Positions 11,303 to 19,162 of a stretch of 64,000 nucleotides of DNA are shown one piece after another (position 1 is the first letter of the stretch; every line of letters begins with the position of its first letter). The DNA lies in assembly GCF_001439805.1 (NCBI RefSeq), contig NZ_JYLK01000001.1, positions 434,001 through 498,000 of the forward strand, written 5' to 3'. Source of the DNA: Pseudomonas trivialis (GTDB taxonomy: Bacteria > Pseudomonadota > Gammaproteobacteria > Pseudomonadales > Pseudomonadaceae). A model generated the notes under the pieces. It saw only the letters and a list, made by a program, of their open reading frames with translations. It did no database searches and was not told where the DNA came from. A program made the translations under genes and the position numbers.

Positions 11303-11314
11303 TCCAGGTTGCAA

Positions 11315-11348
11315 TGTGGGAGGGGGCTTGCACCCTCCCACATTTTTT
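11315..11348. terminator. REP-derived intrinsic terminator
   Basis: TGTGGGAGGG pairs with CCCTCCCACA around GGCTTGCA and is followed by a run of six T, so a REP palindrome here doubles as a rho-independent terminator for the hydrolase gene. The T-run reaches the stop codon of the convergent DUF2059 gene. Confidence 0.8.
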
Positions 11349-12099
11349 ATGGTGCCAGGCTTGAAGTGCTTTGGCCCACCGCCAGTCCTGCCCGGATCGC
11401 CGCCAGCGCCGCCTGGTAATACGCCTTGCCCTGCGGCGACTCTGCAAAGGTCGCGAATTCCTCCAGCTCCGGGTCGGACAAATCCCGATAGACGTACAGC
11501 AAGGTGTTGTTCAGGTCCTTGTCGATCTGCTGCATCAGCCGTTCGCGTTGCCCGTTCAACATGCCCTGGGCCTGACCGCCGCCGAGCAAGCCGGGGATCA
11601 TCTGGCTCAGGCTGTCGGCCGCCACGCCGGCAATCGCCAGGCTGACTTCCGCGCCGGCTTCACGGGCGGGCAACGCCTGGGCCAGGTGGCCGATGATCAG
11701 GCTGCGGGTGGCGTCGGCCTGGATTTTCGGCAGGCCCTGGGCGTTTTTCGCCAGTTGGTCGCGGCGCGTGGCCAGCAACTCGGCGGCGACGATCTTGCGG
11801 CCCAGCGGCGACTGGAAAAAACTCAGCGCCGGTTGCGGGTCGGCCAAGTGCTTGCGCAGCTGCGCCTCGGCCCGCTGGTCCATGGCCTGGGCGGCGAAGC
11901 GTTTGTTGCTGTTGTCCACCAGCGCCTGATACACCGCCGGCGGCAGGCTGTTGCGATAGCGCTGCTGGGCGGCGCTGAGGGCGTCATTGAAATGCGCACG
12001 TTGTTCGGCCCAGCCGGCGACCTTGTACAACTGGTCATGGCCGTCTGCCCAGGCGGGCAACACGCAGAACATCAGCAAGGAAAAAAACAAACGACGCAT
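11347..12099 (-). CDS. DUF2059 family periplasmic protein
   Basis: A 250-aa protein with a signal peptide (MRRLFFSLLMFCVLPAWA, cut near residue 18). The rest is helical. The region DPELEEFATFAESPQGKAYY near residues 207-226 is the characteristic DUF2059 signature; an earlier DPQPALSFFQSPLGRKIVAA resembles it and may be a first repeat of the same helix pair. Function unknown. No clear operon partner: the upstream gene is divergent and the downstream gene convergent. Confidence 0.78.
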   Translation of the reverse strand: MRRLFFSLLMFCVLPAWADGHDQLYKVAGWAEQRAHFNDALSAAQQRYRNSLPPAVYQALVDNSNKRFAAQAMDQRAEAQLRKHLADPQPALSFFQSPLGRKIVAAELLATRRDQLAKNAQGLPKIQADATRSLIIGHLAQALPAREAGAEVSLAIAGVAADSLSQMIPGLLGGGQAQGMLNGQRERLMQQIDKDLNNTLLYVYRDLSDPELEEFATFAESPQGKAYYQAALAAIRAGLAVGQSTSSLAP

Positions 12100-12221
12100 A
12101 AGGACTCCTGTCAGTCGGCCACTATTGTCCGTGTCGGGCGTAGGATTTGTCGAGAAGTCCTATCAGTCACCTGACTAAAGTGTATTCAGTCGCTCGACGG
12201 CGCTGTCGAATTCCCAGGCGT

Positions 12222-12863
12222 ATGGATACTATGCGCGCCATGCAAATACCCCTCGATCACCCCTTGCTGCAACGCATTGTCGACGACCTGGCCGAAAAAG
12301 GCTGGTCGCAGCAGCACGCCTTCCTGCCCGAGGTTCTGACCCTGGCGTTGGCGGCTGAGTGCCGTAAACGTGCGGCCGAAGGTGAACTGGCGCCGGCGGC
12401 CGTGGGGCGCGGCCTGGCGCAGGAGATTCGCGAGGGGATTCGCGGTGACCATATCCAGTGGCTGGAGGAGGGCGACGCTGCCGTTTGCGACACTTACATG
12501 GCCGTGATGGACAGCCTGCGCCTGGCCATGAACCGTGGCCTGTTCCTGGGCCTGGAAGATTTCGAAAGCCATTTTGCGATGTACCCGCCCGGCGCATTTT
12601 ATCTCAGGCATGTGGACCGTTTTCGCGACGATGATCGGCGCATGGTATCGGCCGTTATCTACCTGAATGACGCCTGGCTGCCCGAGCACGGCGGCCAGTT
12701 GCGCATGTACCTCAAGGGCGGCACCGAACACGATGTGGTGCCCACCGGCGGCAGCCTGGTGGTGTTCCTGTCGGGCGAAGTACCCCACGAAGTGTTGCCC
12801 GCCACGCGCGAACGGCTGTCGCTTACGGGCTGGTTTCGCCGGCGCGGCAATGAGCCTTTCTAA
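12222..12863 (+). CDS. 2OG-Fe(II) oxygenase family protein
   Basis: A protein of about 213 aa with the prolyl-4-hydroxylase-like double-stranded beta-helix core. Iron ligands are visible as H130-x-D132 in FYLRHVDRF and distal H189 in GEVPHEVLPA, with R198 well placed to bind the 2-oxoglutarate carboxylate. Such enzymes hydroxylate proteins or small molecules using O2 and 2-oxoglutarate. Three in-frame ATGs (12222, 12231, 12240) lie close together without a strong ribosome-binding site, so the start is uncertain by six residues. The substrate is unknown. A conserved oxygenase of this type lies at the same place in P. aeruginosa, from memory. Confidence 0.8.
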   Translation: MDTMRAMQIPLDHPLLQRIVDDLAEKGWSQQHAFLPEVLTLALAAECRKRAAEGELAPAAVGRGLAQEIREGIRGDHIQWLEEGDAAVCDTYMAVMDSLRLAMNRGLFLGLEDFESHFAMYPPGAFYLRHVDRFRDDDRRMVSAVIYLNDAWLPEHGGQLRMYLKGGTEHDVVPTGGSLVVFLSGEVPHEVLPATRERLSLTGWFRRRGNEPF

Positions 12864-12944
12864 GCATTGACTCGGCCGGGACCCAGTGCTTATCAAAAAA
12901 TAATGTGCTGATTCAAAACCTGAAATTTCAGGTAACCACATCTT

Positions 12945-13097
12945 TGTGGCGAGCGGGCTTGTTGTGGCGAGCGGGCTTGCCCCGCGTTGGGCTGCGCAGC
13001 AGCCCCAAAACCATGCGCAGTGCAGTGTCAGGCACACCGCGTTTTCCTTGATTGGGGGCGCTGCGCACCCCAACGCGGGGCAAGCCCGCTCGCCACA
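12945..13097. repeat. 135-bp inverted-repeat element, copy A, with an extra solo end
   Basis: The element proper is 12963-13097. It starts TGTGGCGAGCGGGCTTGCCC and ends with the reverse complement GGGCAAGCCCGCTCGCCACA; inner arms (GCTGCGCAGCAGCCCC, GGGGGCGCTGCGCACCCC) make two further hairpins. A second copy of the first 16 bases stands just before it at 12945-12960. Equal-length copies lie at 17851-17985 (reverse orientation) and 22965-23099. It has no coding capacity and is probably a non-autonomous mobile repeat. Confidence 0.88.
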
Positions 13098-13129
13098 GAG
13101 GCTCCAGCGCCTTGCACATTCACCGCGTG

Positions 13130-13603
13130 TTACTCGGGCTTTAACCATTTCTGCGACAGCGCCTTCAACCGGCCATCGGCCTTCACCCGATGCAACGCGT
13201 TGTCCAGGCTTACCTTGAACGCCGGGTTGCCCTTCTGAAACGGAATCGCCAGCTCGGGTTTCTCGCTGTACGCCTCGCTGAAATCGAAACGATCCTCAAG
13301 CTCGGCAGTCATAGCGATATGGTTGATGGCCACGTCGTACTTGCCGGTTTCCACGCCCGACAGCATGTCGGCGTCATCGGTGGTGATGAACGAGGGGCGC
13401 AGGTCCATCTCCTTGGCCAGTTGTTCGCCCAGCTCCACTTCAAAACCGGTGAGTTTGTCGCCATCCTTGAAGTTGTAAGGCGGCGTATTGGCTTGCAGGA
13501 CGATGCGCAGTTCGCCGCGATCGTTGATATCGTCGATCAACTCGGCGTGAGCCAGGGGGCTCAAGAGGGGTAGCAACAGTAACAGGCCAGGCGAGAAGCG
13601 CAT
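13130..13603 (-). pseudogene. amino-acid-type ABC substrate-binding protein with internal deletion
   Basis: A 157-aa frame with a signal peptide (cut after LAHA) and the start of a family-3 binding protein: ELRIVLQANTPPYNFKD, GFEVELGEQLAKEM, GKYDVAINHIAMTAELEDRF and FDFSEAY are all typical. It then jumps to PFQKGNPAFKVSLDNAL and RVKADGRLKALSQKW, which belong to the very end of the fold. About 80-100 residues, most of the second lobe, are missing although the frame stays open. Family length is about 250 aa. The ATG at 13603 has AGGAG five bases upstream. No permease or ATPase gene is next to it, whereas the P. aeruginosa locus has a permease beside it (memory). It is probably non-functional; an odd mini-binder cannot be excluded. 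Confidence 0.65.
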
Positions 13604-13733
13604 GGTCACTCCTAGATTCGAATGTGCGAGGCGCCGATCAGCATCGCTTTGTCAGGGTGTCGAGTGCCTTGGACAGCAATATGTCGCGAAGTTGTCCTGA
13701 ACCTACAGATTTCATACAAAACTGGAGAAGCGA

Positions 13734-14174
13734 ATGAAAGCCCTTATGTCTCGTACCGCCCTGGCCAGCCTGCTGCTGGGTGCATCGATGTTGGCTGGCG
13801 CCGCTGACGGCATCCCGCGCAGCGCTCCACCTGAGGGTGCCAAGGTGTTTATCGTCTCGCCCAAGGACGGCGCCACCGTCGACAAGACCTTCACCGTCAA
13901 GTTCGGCATGGAAGGCCTGAAGCTGGCCCCGGCCACCGAGCAGGCCGCCGGCACCGGTCACCATCACCTGCTGATCGATCAGAAGGAATTGCCGGACGCC
14001 AAGCTGCCGATCCCGGCCACCGACACCGTGATCCATTACGGCAAAGCCCAGACCGAAACCGAACTGACCCTCACCCCGGGCAAGCACACCTTGCAACTGG
14101 TGGCGGGCGACAAGCTGCACATGCAGTTCAACCCGACCGTGGTGTCCAAGGTCATCACCGTTAACGTCAAGTAA
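13734..14174 (+). CDS. DUF4399 family periplasmic protein
   Basis: A 146-aa protein with a signal peptide (MKALMSRTALASLLLGASML, cut near AGA/AD). The mature part is a small beta-sandwich-like domain with the DUF4399 hallmarks: VFIVSPKDGATVDKTFTVKF, GTGHHHLLID and TPGKHTLQLVAGDKLHMQF. The HHH cluster and the other conserved His could bind a metal, but this is inference. ATG 13734 is preceded by GGAGAAG. A strong terminator follows, so the gene is probably monocistronic. Confidence 0.85.
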   Translation: MKALMSRTALASLLLGASMLAGAADGIPRSAPPEGAKVFIVSPKDGATVDKTFTVKFGMEGLKLAPATEQAAGTGHHHLLIDQKELPDAKLPIPATDTVIHYGKAQTETELTLTPGKHTLQLVAGDKLHMQFNPTVVSKVITVNVK

Positions 14175-14187
14175 GCGTTGTTCGGCT

Positions 14188-14226
14188 AAAAAAATGGGAG
14201 ACCCCTGCGGGTCTCCCATTTTTTTG
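14188..14226. terminator. bidirectional intrinsic terminator between the DUF4399 gene and serA
   Basis: An A-run, ATGGGAGACCC, loop CTGC, GGGTCTCCCAT and a T-run of seven form a near-perfect symmetric hairpin that works on both strands. It ends the DUF4399 transcript and, on the minus strand, serA. Confidence 0.93.
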
Positions 14227-14240
14227 TGCAGCGTGAAACG

Positions 14241-15470
14241 TCAGAACAATACGCGGCTGCGGATAGTGCCGGAGATGTGCTGCAGTTTCTCCTGCGCCAG
14301 GTCCGAGTACTCGGCGTCGACATCGATCACCACGTAGCCGACCTTCTCGTTGGTCTGCAGGAACTGACCGGAGATGTTGATGCCGTTTTCCGCAAACACC
14401 TTGTTGATCTCCATCATCACACCCGGGATGTTCTGGTGGATGTGCAGCAGGCGGTGCTTGCCAGGGTGAGCCGGCAGGGCCACTTCCGGGAAGTTGACCG
14501 ACGACACCGACGTACCGTTGTCGCTGTACTTGACCAGCTTCTCGGCCACTTCCAGACCGATGTTGGCCTGGGCTTCAGCGGTGGAACCGCCGATGTGCGG
14601 GGTCAGGATCACGTTGTCCAGGCCACGCAGCGGGCTTTCGAAGACGTCGTCGTTGGAGCGCGGCTCCACCGGGAACACGTCGATGGCGGCGCCGATCAGG
14701 TGCTTGTCCTTGATCGCGTCGGCCAGTGCATCCAGCTTGACCACGGTGCCGCGCGCGGCGTTGATCAGGATCCCGCCTTTCTTGATTGCGCGGATTTCCT
14801 TCTCGCCCATCATCCACTGGGTCTCGGAGGTTTCCGGTACGTGCAGGGTGACGATATCGGACATGCCCAGCAGCTCGTTCAGGCTCGACACCTGAGTGGC
14901 GTTGCCCAATGGCAGCTTGGTCAGGGTGTCGTAGAAGAACACCTGCATGCCCAGGCCTTCGGCCAGCACCGACAGCTGCGTGCCAATCGAGCCGTAGCCA
15001 ATGATGCCCAGCTTCTTGCCACGGATCTCGAAGGAGTTGGCCGCGCTCTTGATCCAGCCGCCACGGTGGCAGGAAGCGTTCTTCTCGGGGATACCGCGCA
15101 ACAGCAGAATGGCCTCGGCCAGCACCAGCTCCGCAACGGAGCGGGTGTTGGAATACGGTGCGTTGAACACCGCGATGCCGCGCTCGCGCGCAGCGTTCAG
15201 GTCAACCTGGTTGGTGCCGATGCAGAAACAGCCGACTGCCACGAGTTTCTTGGCATGATCGAAGATCTCTTCGGTCAGCTGAGTACGGGAGCGAATGCCG
15301 ATAAAGTGCGCATCGGCGATCTTTTCCTTCAGTTGGGCTTCCGGCAGAGAACTGGTGATGTACTCAATGCTGGTATACCCGGCGGCCTTCAGGACGTCGA
15401 CGGCCGATGGGTGGACGCCTTCCAGAAGAAGGAACTTGATCTTGCTCTTATCGAGAGAAGTCTTGCTCAT
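14241..15470 (-). CDS. serA: D-3-phosphoglycerate dehydrogenase
   Basis: A 409-aa cytoplasmic enzyme that oxidises 3-phosphoglycerate to 3-phosphohydroxypyruvate, the first step of serine synthesis. The NAD fingerprint GYGSIG lies at 158-163 and the catalytic triad is Arg240 (NAARG), Glu269 (PVEPRS) and His292 (LTPHIGGST), the same numbers as in E. coli SerA. A C-terminal ACT domain (about 335-409) suggests feedback control by serine. The start MSKTSLDKSKIKFLLLEGVH fits the family; the 18 codons open upstream are not part of it. It is divergent from the D-2-hydroxyglutarate dehydrogenase gene, whose product oxidises the 2-hydroxyglutarate formed when SerA reduces 2-oxoglutarate to regenerate NAD. 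Confidence 0.97.
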   Translation of the reverse strand: MSKTSLDKSKIKFLLLEGVHPSAVDVLKAAGYTSIEYITSSLPEAQLKEKIADAHFIGIRSRTQLTEEIFDHAKKLVAVGCFCIGTNQVDLNAARERGIAVFNAPYSNTRSVAELVLAEAILLLRGIPEKNASCHRGGWIKSAANSFEIRGKKLGIIGYGSIGTQLSVLAEGLGMQVFFYDTLTKLPLGNATQVSSLNELLGMSDIVTLHVPETSETQWMMGEKEIRAIKKGGILINAARGTVVKLDALADAIKDKHLIGAAIDVFPVEPRSNDDVFESPLRGLDNVILTPHIGGSTAEAQANIGLEVAEKLVKYSDNGTSVSSVNFPEVALPAHPGKHRLLHIHQNIPGVMMEINKVFAENGINISGQFLQTNEKVGYVVIDVDAEYSDLAQEKLQHISGTIRSRVLF

Positions 15471-15586
15471 CTGCGTAAACCTGTATCCCGGAGAAAAATG
15501 GCAGGGAATCGAGCAGCGCAAGCTGACCCGGACGGCAGGAAAGCCGTCACCGCAGAAACGCCCTTTGGGTCTGTCCTGCGGGGGCG

Positions 15587-15600
15587 GTATGCTAGCATAC
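15587..15600. promoter_or_regulatory. 14-bp perfect palindrome in the serA / D-2-hydroxyglutarate dehydrogenase promoter region
   Basis: GTATGCTAGCATAC is fully self-complementary and lies 76 nt before the start of the dehydrogenase gene and 117 nt before serA. It also holds a -10-like TATGCT. Position and symmetry suggest a repressor or dual-regulator site; GntR-type regulators sensing D-2-hydroxyglutarate are known in other bacteria. The binding protein is unknown. Confidence 0.45.
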
Positions 15601-15675
15601 GCACCCCGCTAAACACCTATTCCTGCGACGTGAAGCGTTCTCAGGATGACCATGAATTGTTCGAGAGTTCTGTCG

Positions 15676-17070
15676 ATGACCCAGGCTGCCCTGATTGATG
15701 AGCTGAAGACCCTGGTTGAGCCCGGCAAGGTGCTGACCGATGCCGGCTCCCTGGAAACCTACGGCAAGGATTGGACCAAACACTTCGCCCCCGCGCCCAC
15801 CGCCATCGTCTTCCCCAAGACCATCGAGCAGGTGCAGGCCATCGTTCGCTGGGCCAATGAGCGCAAGGTCGCGCTGGTGCCATCCGGCGGGCGTACCGGG
15901 CTGTCCGCAGCGGCGGTCGCGGCGAATGGCGAAGTGGTAGTGTCGTTCGACTACATGAACCAGATCCTCGACGTGAACCTCACCGACCGCACCGCCGTGT
16001 GCCAACCGGGCGTGGTCACCCAGCAGTTGCAGAACGTCGCCGAGGAAAACGGCCTGTACTACCCGGTGGACTTCGCCTCGTCCGGTTCCAGCCAGATTGG
16101 CGGCAACATCGGCACCAATGCCGGCGGAATCAAGGTGATTCGCTACGGCATGACCCGCAATTGGGTGGCCGGCATGAAGGTCGTCACCGGCAAGGGTGAT
16201 GTGCTGGAGCTGAACCGCGACCTGATCAAGAACGCCACCGGCTATGACATGCGCCAGCTGTTTATCGGCGCCGAAGGCACCCTGGGGTTTGTGGTCGAGG
16301 CCACCATGCGCCTGGACCGAGCGCCCAAAAACCTCACGGCCATGGTGCTGGGCACCACCGACTTCGACTCGATCATGCCGGTGCTGCACGCGTTCCAGGG
16401 CAAGCTGGACCTGACCGCCTTCGAGTTCTTTTCCGACAAGGCCCTGGCCAAGGTCATGGCCCGTGGCGATGTGCCCGCGCCGTTCGAGACCGATTGCCCG
16501 TTCTACGCGTTGCTGGAATTCGAAGCCACCACCGAAGACGTCGCCAACCAGGCGCTGGAAACCTTCGAGCACTGCGTGGAGCAGGGCTGGGTGCTGGACG
16601 GCGTGATGAGCCAGAGCGACACCCAGTTGCACAACCTGTGGAAGTTGCGCGAGTACATCTCCGAGACCATTTCCCACTGGACGCCGTACAAGAACGACAT
16701 CTCGGTGACGGTCTCCAAGGTCCCGGCCTTCCTCAAGGAAATCGATGCAATCGTTGGCGAGCACTACCCCGACTTCGAAATCGTCTGGTTCGGCCACATC
16801 GGCGACGGCAACCTGCACCTGAACATCCTCAAGCCGGAAAACCTGAGCAAGGATGAGTTCTTCGCCAAGTGCGCCACCGTGAACAAGTGGGTGTTCGAAA
16901 CCGTGCAGAAGTACAACGGCTCGATCTCCGCCGAACACGGCGTGGGCATGACCAAGCGCGATTACCTGGCCTACAGCCGCTCACCGGTTGAAATCGACTA
17001 CATGAAAGCCGTGAAAGCGGTATTCGACCCGAACGGGATCATGAACCCTGGCAAGATCTTCGCTGTTTAA
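15676..17070 (+). CDS. D-2-hydroxyglutarate dehydrogenase (FAD-binding, PCMH/GlcD type)
   Basis: A 464-aa flavoenzyme. The FAD-binding PCMH domain covers about 30-220 with PSGGRTGLSAAAVA and SSQIGGNIGTNAGG; the C-terminal FAD-linked oxidase domain carries WFGHIGDGNLHLNIL (metal-binding His) and ends EHGVGMTKRDYL...NPGKIF. In P. stutzeri and P. aeruginosa (PA0317) the enzyme next to serA oxidises D-2-hydroxyglutarate to 2-oxoglutarate and so pulls the SerA reaction forward; gene position and length fit. Electrons probably go to an electron-transfer flavoprotein. The start at ATG 15676 (MTQAALIDEL) has GAGAG upstream; an ATG at 15646 would add ten residues. Confidence 0.9.
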   Translation: MTQAALIDELKTLVEPGKVLTDAGSLETYGKDWTKHFAPAPTAIVFPKTIEQVQAIVRWANERKVALVPSGGRTGLSAAAVAANGEVVVSFDYMNQILDVNLTDRTAVCQPGVVTQQLQNVAEENGLYYPVDFASSGSSQIGGNIGTNAGGIKVIRYGMTRNWVAGMKVVTGKGDVLELNRDLIKNATGYDMRQLFIGAEGTLGFVVEATMRLDRAPKNLTAMVLGTTDFDSIMPVLHAFQGKLDLTAFEFFSDKALAKVMARGDVPAPFETDCPFYALLEFEATTEDVANQALETFEHCVEQGWVLDGVMSQSDTQLHNLWKLREYISETISHWTPYKNDISVTVSKVPAFLKEIDAIVGEHYPDFEIVWFGHIGDGNLHLNILKPENLSKDEFFAKCATVNKWVFETVQKYNGSISAEHGVGMTKRDYLAYSRSPVEIDYMKAVKAVFDPNGIMNPGKIFAV

Positions 17071-17092
17071 ACGCACCTGAAGGAGTCGTTCC

Positions 17093-17758
17093 ATGAGCTA
17101 CCAGCACAAGTATATCGACGGCACCAATATCCACTTTCCGTTGGGCAAAGTGGTGTGCATCGGGCGTAACTACGCCGAACATGCCAAGGAACTGAACAAC
17201 CCGGTGCCCACCGAGCCGCTGCTGTTCATCAAACCGGGCAGTTGCGTGGTCGGGCTGGAGGGTGGTTTCGCCATCCCCACCGAGCGCGGCTCGGTGCACT
17301 ACGAGGCGGAAATCGCGGTGCTGATCGGCAAGCCCCTGTCGAACAACCCCAACCGTGAAGAAGTGCTGGACGCCATCTCCGGCTTCGCCCCGGCCCTGGA
17401 CCTGACGCTTCGCGACAAGCAGGCCGAACTCAAATCCCAGGGCCTGCCCTGGGAAATCGCCAAGTCGTTCGACGGCGCGGCGGTGATTGCCCCCTTCGTG
17501 GTGAGCAGCACGTACCCGGACGTCACCGACATCGGCATCCGCCTGACCATCAATGGCGAAGTGCGCCAGGACGGCAACAGCGCGCTGATGCTCAACCCGA
17601 TCATTCCGATGATCCAGCACATGGCCGGCTGCTTCTCGCTGCAGGCTGGCGACGTCATCCTCACCGGCACCCCCGCCGGCGTGGGCCCGCTGAACGTGGG
17701 CGATGAACTGGTGCTGGAACTGGCGGGCGGCACCCGCTTCGAAAGCGTCGTTCGCTAA
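17093..17758 (+). CDS. fumarylacetoacetate hydrolase (FAH) family protein
   Basis: A 221-aa protein of the FAH/YcgM group. Metal ligands are visible in the YEAEIAVLIGK segment (two Glu) and the Asp of DLTLRDKQ; GRNYAEHAKEL and TGTPAGVGPL are the other signatures. Family members cleave acylpyruvates or decarboxylate oxaloacetate, so an oxaloacetate tautomerase/decarboxylase or acylpyruvase role is possible. It lies 22 nt after the D-2-hydroxyglutarate dehydrogenase gene with a good site (GAAGGAG), so co-transcription and a link to 2-oxo-acid clean-up are likely. Confidence 0.9.
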   Translation: MSYQHKYIDGTNIHFPLGKVVCIGRNYAEHAKELNNPVPTEPLLFIKPGSCVVGLEGGFAIPTERGSVHYEAEIAVLIGKPLSNNPNREEVLDAISGFAPALDLTLRDKQAELKSQGLPWEIAKSFDGAAVIAPFVVSSTYPDVTDIGIRLTINGEVRQDGNSALMLNPIIPMIQHMAGCFSLQAGDVILTGTPAGVGPLNVGDELVLELAGGTRFESVVR

Positions 17759-18113
17759 AAGAACGCGATCAAAAACTGTGGGAGGCTCCGCACATCGTCG
17801 ACTTGCGCTGTCGCGCCGCCAACTGGAGCCTCCGTGGCAAACGCGCCCGTTGTGGCGAGCGGGCTTGCCCCGCGTTGGGGTGCGAAGCGCCCCCAATCAA
17901 GAAAAGCGCGGTACACCTGACACTGCACAGCGCCTGGTTTTGGGGCTGCTGCGCAGCCCAGCGCGGGGCAAGCCCGCTCGCCACAGAGTGTTGCGGCGTG
18001 CACTACCGTGTTTGCATTTTTTTCACACGCCGTCTGGATAATCCCCGCTTCTAACGCGCAGCCCTTCGCATCCTGTGCTATTCCCTACCGCTGACTTTCC
18101 GGAAAAGCGACCC
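17759..18113. other. 355-bp gene-free stretch holding repeat copy B and a leader
   Basis: No credible coding region. The middle (17851-17985) is the 135-bp repeat described separately. The left flank shows CTGTGGGAGGCTCC (17777-17790), opposed by a GGAGCCTCCGTGGC arm about 35 bases later, which could form a hairpin after the FAH-family gene. The right flank (17986-18113) is plain leader before the SdiA-regulated-domain gene, with GGAAAAG as its ribosome-binding site. Confidence 0.7.
17851..17985. repeat. 135-bp inverted-repeat element, copy B (reverse orientation)
   Basis: It starts TGTGGCGAGCGGGCTTGCCC and ends GGGCAAGCCCGCTCGCCACA. The interior is the reverse complement of copies A and C, with CCCCCAATCAAG coming before CCTGGTTTTGGGGC. 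Its length of 135 bp is identical to the other two copies. Confidence 0.9.
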
Positions 18114-19040
18114 ATGGCCGTGCCTCTGCCTACCTCCAAACCTACGCTTCGCCCCCGCCGTTTCATGCGCTGGTATGCCTGGGTATTCCTGGCCGCTGCG
18201 GTGCTGTATGGCGTGGCCTGGGCCATGCATTGGGACGACCGGGGCGTGCTGTGGGTGCTGGAGCGCTTCGAATCCCCGGCGGAACGCCAGCAAAGCATCT
18301 GGCTGCCGGACTATCATGCGGTGATCGACGCCAAATTGCTGCCTGGGATGGAAGGGGATGAGGCGTCGGACGTCTCCTACAACCCGCAAAGCAAAACGCT
18401 GTTTTCGGTGATGGGCAAGAACCCGTTTCTGGTCGAGCTGAGCCTGCAAGGCGACGTGCTGCGCAAGATGCCGCTCAATGGCTGGAACAACCCGGAAGCC
18501 CTGACGGTGATGGAAAACGGCTTGATGGCGGTGGTCGACGAGCGTCAGCACAGCCTCACCATCGTCAAGATCGACGCCAATACCACGGCGCTGAACAAAG
18601 CCGATTTCCCCAGTTACGACCTCGGCCCGTCCAAGGACCAGAACAAAGCCTTTGAAGCCGTCGCCTGGGACTCGCGCAATCAGCAACTGGTGCTCGGCGA
18701 AGAGCGCCCGCCTGCGTTGTTCACCTGGAAAAGCGATGGCAGCCAGACCCTGGTCGGCGCCAAGCAGAAGCTGAGCAGCAACGAACTGGATGTACGCAAC
18801 CTTTCGGCCCTGGCGGTCGACCCGCGTACCGGTCACCTGCTGGTGCTGTCGGCCGATTCGCACCTGCTGCTGGAGCTGGACGAGCATGGCAGGCAAGTCA
18901 GCTTCATGACCCTGCTCGGCGGTTTCAATGGCCTGAAAAACACCATTCCCCGCGCCGAAGGGGTGACCATGGATGACGAGGGCACTGTGTACATGGTCAG
19001 TGAGCCCAACCTGTTCTACCGTTTCGAAAAGCATAAATAA
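18114..19040 (+). CDS. SdiA-regulated domain-containing protein, paralog 1
   Basis: A 308-aa protein with one N-terminal membrane anchor (FMRWYAWVFLAAAVLYGVAW, about residues 18-37) and a periplasmic beta-propeller-like domain of the SdiA-regulated (YjiK) family. Repeated blade motifs can be read: DVSYNPQSKTLFSVMGKNP, GWNNPEALTVMENGLMAVVD, AVAWDSRNQQLVLGEERP, LSALAVDPRTGHLLVLSADS and EGVTMDDEGTVYMVSEPNLF. Function unknown. The ATG at 18114 has GGAAAAG ahead of it. A homologous gene follows 122 nt downstream on the same strand. Confidence 0.85.
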   Translation: MAVPLPTSKPTLRPRRFMRWYAWVFLAAAVLYGVAWAMHWDDRGVLWVLERFESPAERQQSIWLPDYHAVIDAKLLPGMEGDEASDVSYNPQSKTLFSVMGKNPFLVELSLQGDVLRKMPLNGWNNPEALTVMENGLMAVVDERQHSLTIVKIDANTTALNKADFPSYDLGPSKDQNKAFEAVAWDSRNQQLVLGEERPPALFTWKSDGSQTLVGAKQKLSSNELDVRNLSALAVDPRTGHLLVLSADSHLLLELDEHGRQVSFMTLLGGFNGLKNTIPRAEGVTMDDEGTVYMVSEPNLFYRFEKHK

Positions 19041-19162
19041 CCGGCGGATTGCGTCGGTTTGATCCCTGTAAACGGCATTCGCCAGACAGCCGGGCGCGTT
19101 TAAGTTTAAATTCAGGCGACCTTGATATCTATTCGCCAGTTTTTTCCTCCGAGCCCGCCCCG

